This document shows, one piece after another, positions 1 through 8,171 of a DNA stretch of 50,574 nt (the first letter of the stretch is position 1; the number at the start of each line of letters is the position of its first letter). The notes beneath the pieces were generated by a model. The model was not told the origin of the DNA. It ran no database searches and saw only the letters and a program-made list of their open reading frames with translations. Origin of the DNA: CASQEL01 sp036655975 (GTDB lineage Bacteria; Desulfobacterota; Desulfovibrionia; Desulfovibrionales; Desulfovibrionaceae); NCBI GenBank assembly GCA_036655975.1, contig JAVVPD010000005.1:1-50574 (forward strand), in the 5' to 3' direction. The position numbers were made by a program, and so were the translations under genes.

Positions 1-70
1 CCCTTCTTCACGTCCAAGGTGGGGCACTTTTACGTGCACGGGGTGGGTCACTTTTGTTTGCTCGTTGACA
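1..70. mobile_element. Probable end of an IS21-family insertion sequence
   Basis: Two imperfect direct copies of a G-rich motif, GGTGGGGCACTTTT at 18-31 and GGTGGGTCACTTTT at 42-55, lie 24 bases apart and are followed by CTCGTTGACA ending at 70. IS21-family elements are known for several repeated motifs of this kind at their ends and often terminate in a TGACA/TGTCA-type tip. Only the tip would be inside the window; istA and istB would lie to the left. No transposase reading frame is visible here, so the call rests on pattern memory alone. Confidence 0.45.
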
Positions 71-110
71 CACGGGAATGAGACGACGATAATTGAGCTT
101 CACATAGCAC

Positions 111-140
111 AAAGCCGCCCCAAGGTATAGAGGCGGCTTT
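111..140 (-). terminator. Stem-loop terminator after ctpA
   Basis: AAAGCCGCC at 111-119 pairs with GGCGGCTTT at 132-140, a 9-bp stem with a 12-base loop. It lies 26 bases beyond the ctpA stop codon. The U-tract is short because the stem itself ends in three A-T pairs, so it may work in either direction. Confidence 0.6.
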
Positions 141-165
141 GTGGAAAGGTGTCTAGAGCAAGAAT

Positions 166-1473
166 TTAATTTTTAATTTCGCGCAACTTGGGCAAACTTT
201 TTACAAATTGCAAAGCCATACGCAATTGATTGTCTTTTTCTAATTGTTCCTTCACGTCCATATTCGGCGTAATGGTGGCCTTAGTCCCCTTACTGGCTTT
301 GCCTGTTTCAACTTTTTTCCCGGTATCCCCCTTTTCCAAGTGGCGATTAAGATCCTTTTCGCGCAACATCTGGCGAGGGGTCTTTTTATCTTCAGGGCGA
401 GGCGGTTCGAAAGGAATTTCCAAGTCGGGAACAATGCCTTCGGCTTGAATGGAGCTGCCGTTGGGGGTGTAGTACAGCGCAATGGTTATTTTAAGCCCAG
501 AACCGTCCGACAAAGGAATGATATTTTGTACAGATCCCTTGCCAAAGGTGCGTTCGCCCAAGATGAGCGCGCGCTTTTGGTCGCGCAGTGCGCCAGCCAC
601 AATTTCTGAAGCCGAGGCCGAACCGGCGTTCACCAGCACCACCATGGGCACAGAAATATCCGATTTTTTGTCGGTTGCGTTGAATTCACGCACCGAGGCA
701 TCCTGACGTCCACGGATAGACACAATACCGCCGCTCTTCAAAAACATATCCGAAACAGACACGGCTTGATCCAACAATCCCCCAGGATTATTGCGTAAAT
801 CAAGCACTATGCCTTTGAGGGCATTCTTTTTGTTGGCTTCTTTCAAAGCATCGGTCAATTCTTGGGTGGTACGATCCGAGAAACGGGTCAGGCGAATCCA
901 CTGATAGCCTTCTTCCAGCACCTTGGATTTAACGCTCACTAGCGGGATGGCATCACGGACAATGCTGATCAATTGCGGTGTTTTAGAGTCCGTACGCAAC
1001 AGATTCAATTCTACAGGGCTGCCCTTGGGGCCACGAATACGCGTAACCACTTCCTGCAAGGACAATTCTTGCGTAGGTTGACCATTGATGGACAAAATTA
1101 TATCCCCCGGCTGGACTCCTGCACGAAACGCGGGCGTATCCTCAATGGGGGTAACCACGATAATCTGATTATTTTCCATGGAAATTTCAATACCCACGCC
1201 GAAAAATTCGCCCGTGGTTGTTTCCTGCATTTCTTTATATTCTTCAGGGCTCATGAAAGTGGAATGCGGATCCAAGCCTTGCAGCATCCCCTTGATAGCT
1301 CCGTTAATCAGATCCTTACGGGGAGTATCTTTTACATAAAAACGCTCAACCATATCAAGAACTTGGCTAAAACGCTTCAAAGAATCAAATTTTGAATCTT
1401 CGGTTGCGGCAAAAGTCCCCATGGGAATACACAGTGTTGCAACAAACAACACGAGAAATAAACGCACAAACAT
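166..1473 (-). CDS. ctpA: Carboxyl-terminal processing protease, S41 family
   Basis: Periplasmic serine protease that trims C-termini of exported proteins. The order is signal peptide, N-terminal helical region (DMVERFYVK), PDZ domain around VGIEI...PGDIILSING, then the S41 core with LDLRNNPGG, the catalytic Ser motif NAGSASASE and the Lys-bearing GERTFGKGSVQ. The C-terminal tail of about 70 residues is Lys-rich and low in complexity. I chose ATG at 1473 because a GGAGG lies 9 bases upstream and the protein then starts with a clean signal peptide; an in-frame start at 1506 would add 11 basic residues. Length (435 aa) is normal for the family. It is read alone, with terminators on both sides. 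Confidence 0.93.
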   Translation of the reverse strand: MFVRLFLVLFVATLCIPMGTFAATEDSKFDSLKRFSQVLDMVERFYVKDTPRKDLINGAIKGMLQGLDPHSTFMSPEEYKEMQETTTGEFFGVGIEISMENNQIIVVTPIEDTPAFRAGVQPGDIILSINGQPTQELSLQEVVTRIRGPKGSPVELNLLRTDSKTPQLISIVRDAIPLVSVKSKVLEEGYQWIRLTRFSDRTTQELTDALKEANKKNALKGIVLDLRNNPGGLLDQAVSVSDMFLKSGGIVSIRGRQDASVREFNATDKKSDISVPMVVLVNAGSASASEIVAGALRDQKRALILGERTFGKGSVQNIIPLSDGSGLKITIALYYTPNGSSIQAEGIVPDLEIPFEPPRPEDKKTPRQMLREKDLNRHLEKGDTGKKVETGKASKGTKATITPNMDVKEQLEKDNQLRMALQFVKSLPKLREIKN

Positions 1474-1586
1474 ATATTTTTTCCTCCAAGGAAATTTCAA
1501 ACGCATGCAGTGGACTCACATACGTGATTCACACATAAAAAGCAATCCGCGCATGCCCCTTGGACATTTTTTTTGCCACCTGCACC

Positions 1587-1627
1587 AAAAAGCTGGGTTT
1601 GCCCTATATAACACAGGCAAACCCAGC
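1587..1627 (-). terminator. Rho-independent terminator after rubrerythrin
   Basis: GCTGGGTTTGCC (1592-1603) and GGCAAACCCAGC (1616-1627) form a perfect 12-bp stem. On the minus strand it is followed by a run of five T (1587-1591). A second imperfect hairpin lies at 1648-1675, between this one and the rubrerythrin stop codon. Confidence 0.8.
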
Positions 1628-1683
1628 GAAGGTATTCAAAACAGCAAGGTTTTACCCGCACACGCGGATAAAACCCCTGCTAC

Positions 1684-2175
1684 TTAGTCAACTTTAAAGA
1701 AAACAGCTGCGCCAGCACCGCACACGGGGCACTTGCTGCAGGTGCCTTCATGTGTGTACCCACACACTTTGCACACATAATAATCGGTTGCTTGCAGGCC
1801 CTTGGGGTCTTTCATGGCATGTTTGTACAATTTGGCATGCACTTCTTCAACAGCATTGGCATAACCAAAATATTTTGCCACGGCGGCGTTGCCTTCGGCT
1901 TCGGCGTCCTTGAGCATTTCAGGATACATGTGGGTGAATTCATAGGTTTCACCTTCAAGGGCGGACTTCAGGTTGGCGGCGGTATCACCGACATGACCGG
2001 CGTTTTTCAGGTGTGCATGTGCGTGAATGGTTTCCGCCGCAGCAGCAGCACGGAACAATTTGGCAACCTGAGGCAAGCCTTCTTTATCAGCAACGTCTGC
2101 AAAGGCCAAATATTTGCGGTTAGCTTGTGATTCACCTGCGAAAGCAGCCATCAAATTGTCTTGTGTTTTTGCCAT
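1684..2175 (-). CDS. rbr: Rubrerythrin
   Basis: Non-haem diiron peroxidase of anaerobes that reduces hydrogen peroxide with electrons from rubredoxin or NADH systems. Residues 1-130 form the ferritin-like four-helix part with the expected carboxylates (FAGESQANRKY, AAETIHAHAH, GETYEFTHMYPEM, AVEEVHAKLY). The C-terminal 30 residues carry the rubredoxin-like knuckles CKVCG and CPVCG. At 163 aa it is the shorter rubrerythrin type rather than the classical ~190-aa form. A strong ribosome site (AAGGAGAG) precedes the ATG. It is monocistronic with its own terminator, as usual for an oxidative-stress gene. Confidence 0.96.
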   Translation of the reverse strand: MAKTQDNLMAAFAGESQANRKYLAFADVADKEGLPQVAKLFRAAAAAETIHAHAHLKNAGHVGDTAANLKSALEGETYEFTHMYPEMLKDAEAEGNAAVAKYFGYANAVEEVHAKLYKHAMKDPKGLQATDYYVCKVCGYTHEGTCSKCPVCGAGAAVFFKVD

Positions 2176-2227
2176 GATATTCTCTCCTTAAATTGTTTAT
2201 TCGCTTATGTTCACTCAGGAACGATTA

Positions 2228-2256
2228 CTAATAACTAAAAGCGCTCTGCCTGTAAA
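2228..2256 (-). promoter_or_regulatory. Candidate sigma-70 promoter for rubrerythrin
   Basis: On the minus strand TTTACA (2256-2251) and TATTAG (2233-2228) are separated by 17 bases, 52 bases upstream of the rbr start. The -35 is a good match and the -10 a partial one. No clear PerR-type palindrome was recognised. Confidence 0.35.
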
Positions 2257-2343
2257 GTCTTTTCTGAAAATATTTCCAAAATTTCCCCCATCCACCATTT
2301 TGTATGGCTTGACCCCACCGGTACCTCCCGTTACCCTGCCAAC

Positions 2344-2964
2344 ATGTCAGCACGTTATCCCATCCCCAGCGCAGCCCTGCACCGCACTGAAAACAGTGTG
2401 CGACGAAGCCTTTTCATCACCAGCACCGCGCACGCGCCAAGCATTGAAGCCGCCCGTGCCTTCATTGAGACTATTCGCCAAGAATTTCCCGATGCCACGC
2501 ACAATTGCTGGGCTTTTGCCGCCGGCGCCCCTGAGCAAACAGCCCAAGTGGGCTTTTCCGACGATGGAGAACCCCACGGTACGGCAGGGCGCCCCATGCT
2601 GACGGTATTGCTGCATTCAGGCATGGGGGAACTCGCCTGTGTGGTCACGCGCTATTTTGGGGGGGTCAAACTCGGTACGGGCGGACTGGTGCGCGCGTAT
2701 CAGAGTGCTGTGCGGGAAAATCTTGAGAGCCTGCCCCAACAGCAGCGTATCATTCCCGCCCACGTCAGTATCCGTATAGCCTATCCCCATGCGGACAAAG
2801 TGCGGCGGCTCTTGCAAAGCTTTGAAGCACAGGTACAGGCAGAGCACTACGATTCTAGTATCACCTTAACAATTATGCTTCCGGCAGAACATCTGCCCAC
2901 CTTGCAACAACACCTTGCCGACAGTACCAACGGCACAGCACGGTTGACCCAAATTATTCACTAA
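2344..2964 (+). CDS. YigZ/IMPACT family protein
   Basis: 206-aa member of the YigZ (UPF0029) family, related to the eukaryotic IMPACT regulator; the bacterial role is not settled. The N-terminal domain has the family signatures RSLFITSTAH, DDGEPHGTAGRPML and VTRYFGGVKLGTGGLVRAY. The last ~70 residues are the small ferredoxin-fold domain (DUF1949 type). No convincing ribosome site precedes the ATG at 2344, so the start is uncertain, although the family usually begins about 15 residues before the first conserved block, as here. It converges with cbiB, with stops 3 bases apart. Confidence 0.88.
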   Translation: MSARYPIPSAALHRTENSVRRSLFITSTAHAPSIEAARAFIETIRQEFPDATHNCWAFAAGAPEQTAQVGFSDDGEPHGTAGRPMLTVLLHSGMGELACVVTRYFGGVKLGTGGLVRAYQSAVRENLESLPQQQRIIPAHVSIRIAYPHADKVRRLLQSFEAQVQAEHYDSSITLTIMLPAEHLPTLQQHLADSTNGTARLTQIIH

Positions 2965-2967
2965 GCC

Positions 2968-3942
2968 CTACAAAACACACAGCACCATCCCCACCGCGTA
3001 CAAACACACGGCAGCCAACAAGCCTGTATTACGTACCAAAATCAATAAAGCCCGCAAACGGGGAGCATCCCAAGGTTGAGCTTCCTCAGCGGGCAGCCCA
3101 ACCCACGGTTTATTGTTCAATGCTCCAAAATATACGGTGGGCCCCCCCATACGTGCGCCCAACAACCACGAGGCCGCCGCCATGGGCCAGCCAGAATTAG
3201 GGCTTTCCATACCTCCGGCCTGCCGTGCAACAACGGCAAAGCCCGGCCAGCGCCCACCGTTTCTCTGGGGCACTTGGGCCAAGGTGCCCGCTCCCCACAA
3301 AAACAGCACGGCTAGACGGGCGGGAATAAAGGCCAACACATCGTCCATGCGGGCACCTGCCCAGCCAAGCCTTCGCCATTTATCAATTTTATACCCCCAC
3401 ATGGAATCCATGGTGCTGACAACTTTATAGCCCCACAGGCCCACAGGGCCGCCCACAAGCAGCCAAAAAATCGGGGCCACCACGGCATCGGTAACATTTT
3501 CTGACAGGCTGTCTGCCAGACTTTTTCGCAAGGTATCCCGATCCTGCACGGTCGTGTCACGAGTAACCACCCGAGACAGGGCCTGCTGAGCTTCTTCCAA
3601 GCTCCCCTCTTCAATCACGGTCAAAATTTCTTCGCAGCTTTGCAGCAAGGCTCGGGTTGCTAGGCCCGCATAGGCGAAATATATACTGAACACAAGGCCC
3701 GCCACGGGCAGAGCTGTTAAAATATATACACCATAAGCACATAAAGTTACTGTAAAAATCATACAAGCAAGCCCCACGGGGCGGCTAGCTCCGGCCCGGC
3801 GCGCCCACGGCTCCAGCCCGTGCAAAATGTTCCCGATAATACAGACCGGATGCCGCCACGGTAAGGGCGGATCACCAAAGGCCATATCCAGAAAAAAAGC
3901 TACGGGGATAAGCCACCAATAGTCCATACCGGGCAGAATCAT
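2968..3942 (-). CDS. cbiB: Adenosylcobinamide-phosphate synthase (CbiB/CobD)
   Basis: Inner-membrane enzyme of cobalamin synthesis that joins the aminopropanol arm to adenosylcobyric acid. Seen: the N-terminal hydrophobic segment with DMAFGDPPLPWRHPV, the SRVVTRDT and SLSENVTDAVVAPIFW motifs, and STMDSMWGYK, all hallmarks of the family, plus GMESPNSGWPMAAASWLLG near the C-terminus. Several membrane spans are evident. Length (324 aa) is typical. Its start overlaps the trmL stop (ATGA), so the two are translationally coupled although unrelated in function. A histidine phosphatase at 11743 could serve a later step of the same pathway. Confidence 0.95.
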   Translation of the reverse strand: MILPGMDYWWLIPVAFFLDMAFGDPPLPWRHPVCIIGNILHGLEPWARRAGASRPVGLACMIFTVTLCAYGVYILTALPVAGLVFSIYFAYAGLATRALLQSCEEILTVIEEGSLEEAQQALSRVVTRDTTVQDRDTLRKSLADSLSENVTDAVVAPIFWLLVGGPVGLWGYKVVSTMDSMWGYKIDKWRRLGWAGARMDDVLAFIPARLAVLFLWGAGTLAQVPQRNGGRWPGFAVVARQAGGMESPNSGWPMAAASWLLGARMGGPTVYFGALNNKPWVGLPAEEAQPWDAPRLRALLILVRNTGLLAAVCLYAVGMVLCVL

Positions 3943-4445
3943 GACCAGATGTCCCCCCCATGAAGCCCATCGGGCAACATCTGCGCCGAGGCCAGCGCGG
4001 CGTACAGAATAATTCCCGCAGAAGTAGATAAATTCAGGCTGCGTACCACAGTCCGAATGGGAATACGCACCCTACTGGGGCTTTGCTCCAAAATATGCAC
4101 AGGAAGACCACGCGTTTCCGGCCCAAATACCAAGCTATCCTGCGGGCTAAAGGCAAAAGTATGTACGGGCGCGCCGCCTTTGGAGGAGGTCATCACCAAA
4201 CGCCTGCCCTGCCCTGCCTGCTGCGTGTAGCTGGCAAAATCGGGCCACAGGGTCAGACGCACGTGGGGCCAATAGTCCAGTCCCGCACGTTTAAGATACC
4301 GATCTTCCAACGAAAAACCCAAAGGTTCAATCAGATGCAGATCCGTATCCATCGCCGCGCACAGACGGGCAATATTCCCCGTATTAGGCGGTATTTCTGG
4401 TTCAAAAAGCACAATATGCAAGCGTTCAGTCTTCACAATTATCAC
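3939..4445 (-). CDS. trmL: tRNA (cytidine(34)-2'-O)-methyltransferase
   Basis: SPOUT-class enzyme that 2'-O-methylates the wobble base of certain leucine tRNAs. The N-terminal block LHIVLFEPEIPPNTGNIAR, the KRAGLDYW segment, FGPETRGLP and the knot-forming C-terminal RSLNLSTSAGI are all diagnostic. 168 aa is slightly longer than the usual ~155. Translation probably starts at the GTG at 4445, which overlaps the preceding stop (GTGA); a second GTG nine bases in is possible. It sits in a four-gene run from 6451 to 2968. Confidence 0.93.
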   Translation of the reverse strand: MIIVKTERLHIVLFEPEIPPNTGNIARLCAAMDTDLHLIEPLGFSLEDRYLKRAGLDYWPHVRLTLWPDFASYTQQAGQGRRLVMTSSKGGAPVHTFAFSPQDSLVFGPETRGLPVHILEQSPSRVRIPIRTVVRSLNLSTSAGIILYAALASAQMLPDGLHGGDIWS

Positions 4446-4753
4446 TTTGGTTCGTGTTTATCTTCCGCAGGCGCGGCAATGGTATACGCTGTTTTCAGCA
4501 CCCACGGCACAAGAGGGGCCACCAGAACAATTACTACATATAAAGGCCAAGCGTTACCGCTGTCCATCCGCCAAAACCACGCCACCCCCAAGGCCAGCAG
4601 AGCCACAAGCACCACCATAATCATCTGAATACGGCTGTGCTCAATCTGAAATTTTATTTCATTGAACAGCGACATCTTTGTCCCGCAAACAGGACAACAC
4701 CGTGCTGTAGCCGACATTTCGTGTTTACATTTGGGGCATTGCAAAAGTCCCAT
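4442..4753 (-). CDS. Zinc-ribbon membrane protein, unknown role
   Basis: 103 aa. It begins with a zinc ribbon made of CPKC and CPVCG pairs about 14 residues apart, then a short amphipathic stretch and two membrane spans (IQMIMVVLVALLALGVAWFW and LYVVIVLVAPLVPWVL). Small proteins of this design are common and mostly uncharacterised; the cytoplasmic ribbon suggests protein or nucleic-acid contact at the membrane. GAGG precedes the ATG. It is 18 bases after the hydantoinase gene and overlaps trmL, so it is probably co-transcribed. Confidence 0.75.
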   Translation of the reverse strand: MGLLQCPKCKHEMSATARCCPVCGTKMSLFNEIKFQIEHSRIQMIMVVLVALLALGVAWFWRMDSGNAWPLYVVIVLVAPLVPWVLKTAYTIAAPAEDKHEPK

Positions 4754-4771
4754 ACACTACCTCGACTCTCC

Positions 4772-6451
4772 TTATAGAGATGTTACACATTCCACAATAC
4801 CTGGTACCAGTTGGCAGGAAACGCGCATATCTTTGCCCCCTGCCCCCCGTGCGTCCAAAGTGGCAAACAGGAGCGCTTCAGTAACCTCTATGGCCCCCAC
4901 ATGAGCGTTGTGCGGCAAAAGCGAATCATGCAGCATTTTTTTTGCCATATCTGTTGCCTCCCGCAGAGAAAAGCCACGGGGAATGGGCACACGCACATCC
5001 AGCAAAGGAACACGGGCCACGCCCCTAGAGGTGTCTGCAAATAATTCCAGCGCCGCCGTGGGCAAGGTGAGTGCCGCCCCAACGGCATTGGCAACATCCG
5101 CATGCGCGGGCACACACACGGGCAGGCCGAGTTTCTCCTGTACCAAAGCGCGCAACGTGTCCGCCGGCCCGCCCACCAGCCATACTTTTTGCGGGCACAC
5201 CTGCTTGCCTTCCAATAATGCCGCCAAAGTGTACACGGGGTGGGCATTCACCCTCGTCTGCAACGCGCGTACCGCAGTGGCAATGGTCTCCAGAGCCACA
5301 CTCACGGCCTGCACTGCGGCATCATGCGCGTTCAATCCGTGTTCCACCGCCCAAGCAGACATCCCCTGCTCCGCCGCGTGCACATTACCGCACACGCCGT
5401 GCCCAGCCACAATCAGCGCGTCCATCAGCGTGGGAGCAGCTCCCCCAAAGGCCATGGCTGGGCCGTGGCGCTGCGGCCCCACTGTCACCCGACCGTTCTC
5501 CACGCCAAGAGCCGAATCCCCCCCGACCCCAATGGTATTAAAGGCCAAAGCCCGCACGAGCGTGGAGCGCGCTCCCGCCACGGAAGCTTCCGGCCCTTGT
5601 AAACGCATACCGTCCCGATCCAGCACGGGAAAACCTTGGGCGAACAGAGCAATATCTGTAGTCGTGCCGCCAATATCCAGCAATAACGCGTCTTCGGCTT
5701 CCAAACCCAAGGCCATAACTCCCATGACACTGGCAGCAGGCCCCGACAAAATAGACTGCACCGGCTGCTGACGCGACTGCGACAAGGCAATGGCCCCGCC
5801 ATCAGCCTTGAGTAAAAATACGGGGGCGTGGATGTGTGCGTGGGCGAGCGCGCCTGCCACAGCGTCTAAAAAATCATTATGCAAACGCCATACAGCGGCA
5901 TTATAATAGGCAGTGGCAATACGGCGCGGAAAATGCAATTGCCCTGAAAGTTGGTGCCCCTGCACCACATAGCCCGCATGGGGCGGCACAAGGGCCGCCA
6001 TGGCTTGCTCGTGGGCGGGATTACGGGGGGAAAATTTTCCCACCACCGCAAAAGCCTCAAGCCCTTGGGCCTGCCATTCACGGACTGTAGAGCGCAAAGG
6101 CTCTAGTTTAAGCGGGGTGACTTCTTCCCCACGATGGTCAAGGCCCCCTTCCACCACATGCACATGGCTGCCCATGGCAAAACGCGTCGCGCTCAGACCC
6201 GGCCCAGCCGACAATATCAAGCCCACTTTTTGGGTGCGCCCCTGCACAATGGCATTCACCGCCAGCGTGGTTCCCAGTGTGACCCGCTGCACACGACTCA
6301 GGGCTTCCGACGGCAGCTTTGCCAGCACCTCGCGCACGGATGTCAATAAATTTTCGTGACAGGTCAACACCTTGGCTGAAGCCACTAGTATGCCATTTTG
6401 AATCAACACCGCATCGGTATGGGTGCCACCCGCGTCAATACCCAAATACAT
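4772..6451 (-). CDS. Hydantoinase/oxoprolinase family protein
   Basis: 559-aa actin-fold ATPase-type protein related to the HyuA and acetone carboxylase subunits, which couple ATP hydrolysis to opening of cyclic amides or activation of a carbonyl. Seen: GIDAGGTHTDAVL at the N-terminus (phosphate 1 loop), VTLGTTLAVNAIVQ, LKADGGAIALSQSR, LSGPAASVMG and LDIGGTTTDIALF (second ATP loop). It lacks a HyuB partner next door, so the substrate cannot be read from context. GCGAGG gives a ribosome site 6 bases before ATG. It probably leads a run with the zinc ribbon, trmL and cbiB. Confidence 0.85.
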   Translation of the reverse strand: MYLGIDAGGTHTDAVLIQNGILVASAKVLTCHENLLTSVREVLAKLPSEALSRVQRVTLGTTLAVNAIVQGRTQKVGLILSAGPGLSATRFAMGSHVHVVEGGLDHRGEEVTPLKLEPLRSTVREWQAQGLEAFAVVGKFSPRNPAHEQAMAALVPPHAGYVVQGHQLSGQLHFPRRIATAYYNAAVWRLHNDFLDAVAGALAHAHIHAPVFLLKADGGAIALSQSRQQPVQSILSGPAASVMGVMALGLEAEDALLLDIGGTTTDIALFAQGFPVLDRDGMRLQGPEASVAGARSTLVRALAFNTIGVGGDSALGVENGRVTVGPQRHGPAMAFGGAAPTLMDALIVAGHGVCGNVHAAEQGMSAWAVEHGLNAHDAAVQAVSVALETIATAVRALQTRVNAHPVYTLAALLEGKQVCPQKVWLVGGPADTLRALVQEKLGLPVCVPAHADVANAVGAALTLPTAALELFADTSRGVARVPLLDVRVPIPRGFSLREATDMAKKMLHDSLLPHNAHVGAIEVTEALLFATLDARGAGGKDMRVSCQLVPGIVECVTSL

Positions 6452-6471
6452 AGTGACCTCGCAACAAACAG

Positions 6472-6527
6472 GTTTCCCGTGGAAAGCGCAAACAACGTAA
6501 AAATTTTAGCGCGCTCCCACGGGAAAC
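6472..6527. repeat. Inverted repeat between two minus-strand genes
   Basis: GTTTCCCGTGG (6472-6482) and CCACGGGAAAC (6517-6527) are perfect 11-bp complements, with a further GCGC pairing inside. The structure falls after the D/R-rich gene and just before the hydantoinase ribosome site. Without a T-run it could be a weak terminator or an mRNA-stabilising hairpin. Confidence 0.5.
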
Positions 6528-6554
6528 ACAAGCTGAAGCCGTTAAAAAATAGGG

Positions 6555-6980
6555 CTAATCATCACGCTTGCGGTCGTCACGCCTGTCATCTCTATCCTCG
6601 CGGTATTTGCCATTATGGTTCCGACCACGGTCATGATCTTTATAATAGTCGTCGCGCTTGCCGTCACGCTTACCATTATAATAGTTGTGATTGCGGTAAT
6701 CACGGTCGCGATCATGCCCACGGCCACGACCATAGTCATGGTCATCGTTTTCATGATCGTTCCCCCGCATCATATTTTTTTCTTTGTAGCGAGTGTCGTG
6801 ATTCCGGCCCCGATCACGATCATAGTGATTTCTATCACGATTATGATCGTCATCGTCCGCCACAAGTCTTACACTCTCGCCCTGAGCGTAAGCCGGAGTG
6901 CTTGTGCTCTGAAGCGCCCCGCCGAGCAAAACCATGCACAGGGGGCAGACCATAACAGAGCGAACTATGTATTTATACAT
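6555..6980 (-). CDS. Exported Asp/Arg/His-rich low-complexity protein
   Basis: 141 aa. A signal peptide ends near AYAQG (about residue 33), and the mature part is almost wholly D, R, H, N, Y, K and G, with repeats such as RDRGRNH, DHDRGRNH and DYRNHNYYNGKRDGKRDD. GGAGG lies 7 bases before the ATG, supporting a real gene. The composition recalls RcnB-like periplasmic proteins of metal homeostasis, but no motif makes that firm; the alternating charge would also suit a disordered metal- or polyanion-binding protein. No operon partner: an inverted repeat follows it. Confidence 0.7.
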   Translation of the reverse strand: MYKYIVRSVMVCPLCMVLLGGALQSTSTPAYAQGESVRLVADDDDHNRDRNHYDRDRGRNHDTRYKEKNMMRGNDHENDDHDYGRGRGHDRDRDYRNHNYYNGKRDGKRDDYYKDHDRGRNHNGKYREDRDDRRDDRKRDD

Positions 6981-7195
6981 ATAAAATCCTCCGTAAGTAT
7001 TTTTTTAGCTATTGCCATAAGCCACCCTCTTCTGCAAGTATAAAATTCTTGGCTCTGCCACGTCGCTCGCGCCAGTTCCCCCCTTGACCTTAGGGGCCTG
7101 TTCAATTACTTGTCATTGATTGCACATTGCATCATATCCATCGCCCCGATAGCAGATTTTGTCAGGACGATAGCCATAACATTGAGGTAATCACC

Positions 7196-8116
7196 ATGCA
7201 AAAAACGGATTTCATCTGGTTCGACGGCAAAATGGTTCCTTGGGCAGACGCGAATGTCCACGTGCTGACCCACGGGCTGCACTATGGCACAGGTGTTTTT
7301 GAAGGTATTCGATCCTATGTATGCGCCGACGGCAGCTCCGCTGTGTTCCGCTTAACCGAGCACAGTACCCGCCTGTTACACTCGGCCCATATTTTATGTT
7401 TGAGCATACCCTATTCTGCTGCCCAACTTGACGCGGCGATTCTTCAAACCCTTAAGGCCAACAAATTGGCCGAAGGCTACATCCGTCCGCTATCTTTTGT
7501 AGGCGACGGCGAAATGGGCGTATACCCCGGTGACAATCCCATCCGCACCATCATTGCCGTATGGCCTTGGGGCGCGTACCTCGGTGCCGAAGCGCTCGAA
7601 ATGGGCATTCGCGTCAAAACCAGCTCTTTCGTGCGCCACCATGTAAATTCCATGATGACCAAGGCCAAAGCCGCAGGCAATTATGTGAACTCGGTACTGG
7701 CAAAAATCGAAGCCAAGGCTGACGGCTATGATGAAGCCCTGATGCTGGATGTCAACGGCTTTGTATCCGAAGCCACCGGTGAAAATATTTTTATCGTGCG
7801 CGACGGCATCATCAAGACCACACCGCTGACCTCCATTCTTGGGGGCATCACCCGTGATGCGCTCATGACCGTGGCCCGCGATCTTGGCTATCAGGTGCTG
7901 GAACAACAATTCACCCGTGACGAATTGTATATTGCCGACGAAGCCTTTTTCACCGGCACCGCTGCCGAGCTTACCCCCATTCGTGAAGTAGACCACCGCA
8001 TTGTTGGCGCGGGCAAAGCCGGTCCGGTGACCAAACGTTTGCAGCAAGAATTCTTTAGCATCGTTAAAGGTGAAAACCCCAAATACGAAAAGTGGTTAAC
8101 CCGCTACACGGTGTAA
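7196..8116 (+). CDS. ilvE: Branched-chain amino acid aminotransferase
   Basis: PLP fold-type IV transaminase for the last step of valine, leucine and isoleucine synthesis and the first of their breakdown. Seen: HYGTGVFEGIRSY, IRPLSFVGDGEMGV, the Schiff-base lysine region MMTKAKAAGNYVNS, DGYDEALMLDVNGFVSEATGENIF and DEAFFTGTAAELTPIREVD. ATG at 7196 is chosen because GAGGTAA precedes it and the protein then starts where the family does (306 aa); upstream in-frame starts add 23 poor residues. A stem-loop follows at 8129. Confidence 0.96.
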   Translation: MQKTDFIWFDGKMVPWADANVHVLTHGLHYGTGVFEGIRSYVCADGSSAVFRLTEHSTRLLHSAHILCLSIPYSAAQLDAAILQTLKANKLAEGYIRPLSFVGDGEMGVYPGDNPIRTIIAVWPWGAYLGAEALEMGIRVKTSSFVRHHVNSMMTKAKAAGNYVNSVLAKIEAKADGYDEALMLDVNGFVSEATGENIFIVRDGIIKTTPLTSILGGITRDALMTVARDLGYQVLEQQFTRDELYIADEAFFTGTAAELTPIREVDHRIVGAGKAGPVTKRLQQEFFSIVKGENPKYEKWLTRYTV

Positions 8117-8128
8117 TACCCTCATCCC

Positions 8129-8151
8129 GGGGCGGAAGACGCTTCCGCCCC
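8129..8151 (+). terminator. GC-rich stem-loop between ilvE and dnaX
   Basis: GGGGCGGAAG (8129-8138) and CTTCCGCCCC (8142-8151) form a perfect 10-bp stem with a 3-base loop, 13 bases after ilvE. There is no U-tract, so it may reduce rather than stop read-through into dnaX. Confidence 0.5.
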
Positions 8152-8171
8152 ATAGTGATACCCCTATAGTT

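Noticed and set aside
5071..5771. Long plus-strand ORFs opposite the hydantoinase gene
   Set aside because: They are shadows in GC-rich coding sequence; no motifs or ribosome sites.
6398..6955. 185-codon plus-strand ORF opposite the D/R-rich gene
   Set aside because: It is the mirror of the biased codons of the real gene; the minus strand has the ribosome site and signal peptide.
7081..7110. CCCCTTGACCTTAGGGG near-palindrome before ilvE
   Set aside because: The stem is short and too far from the gene start to assign a function.
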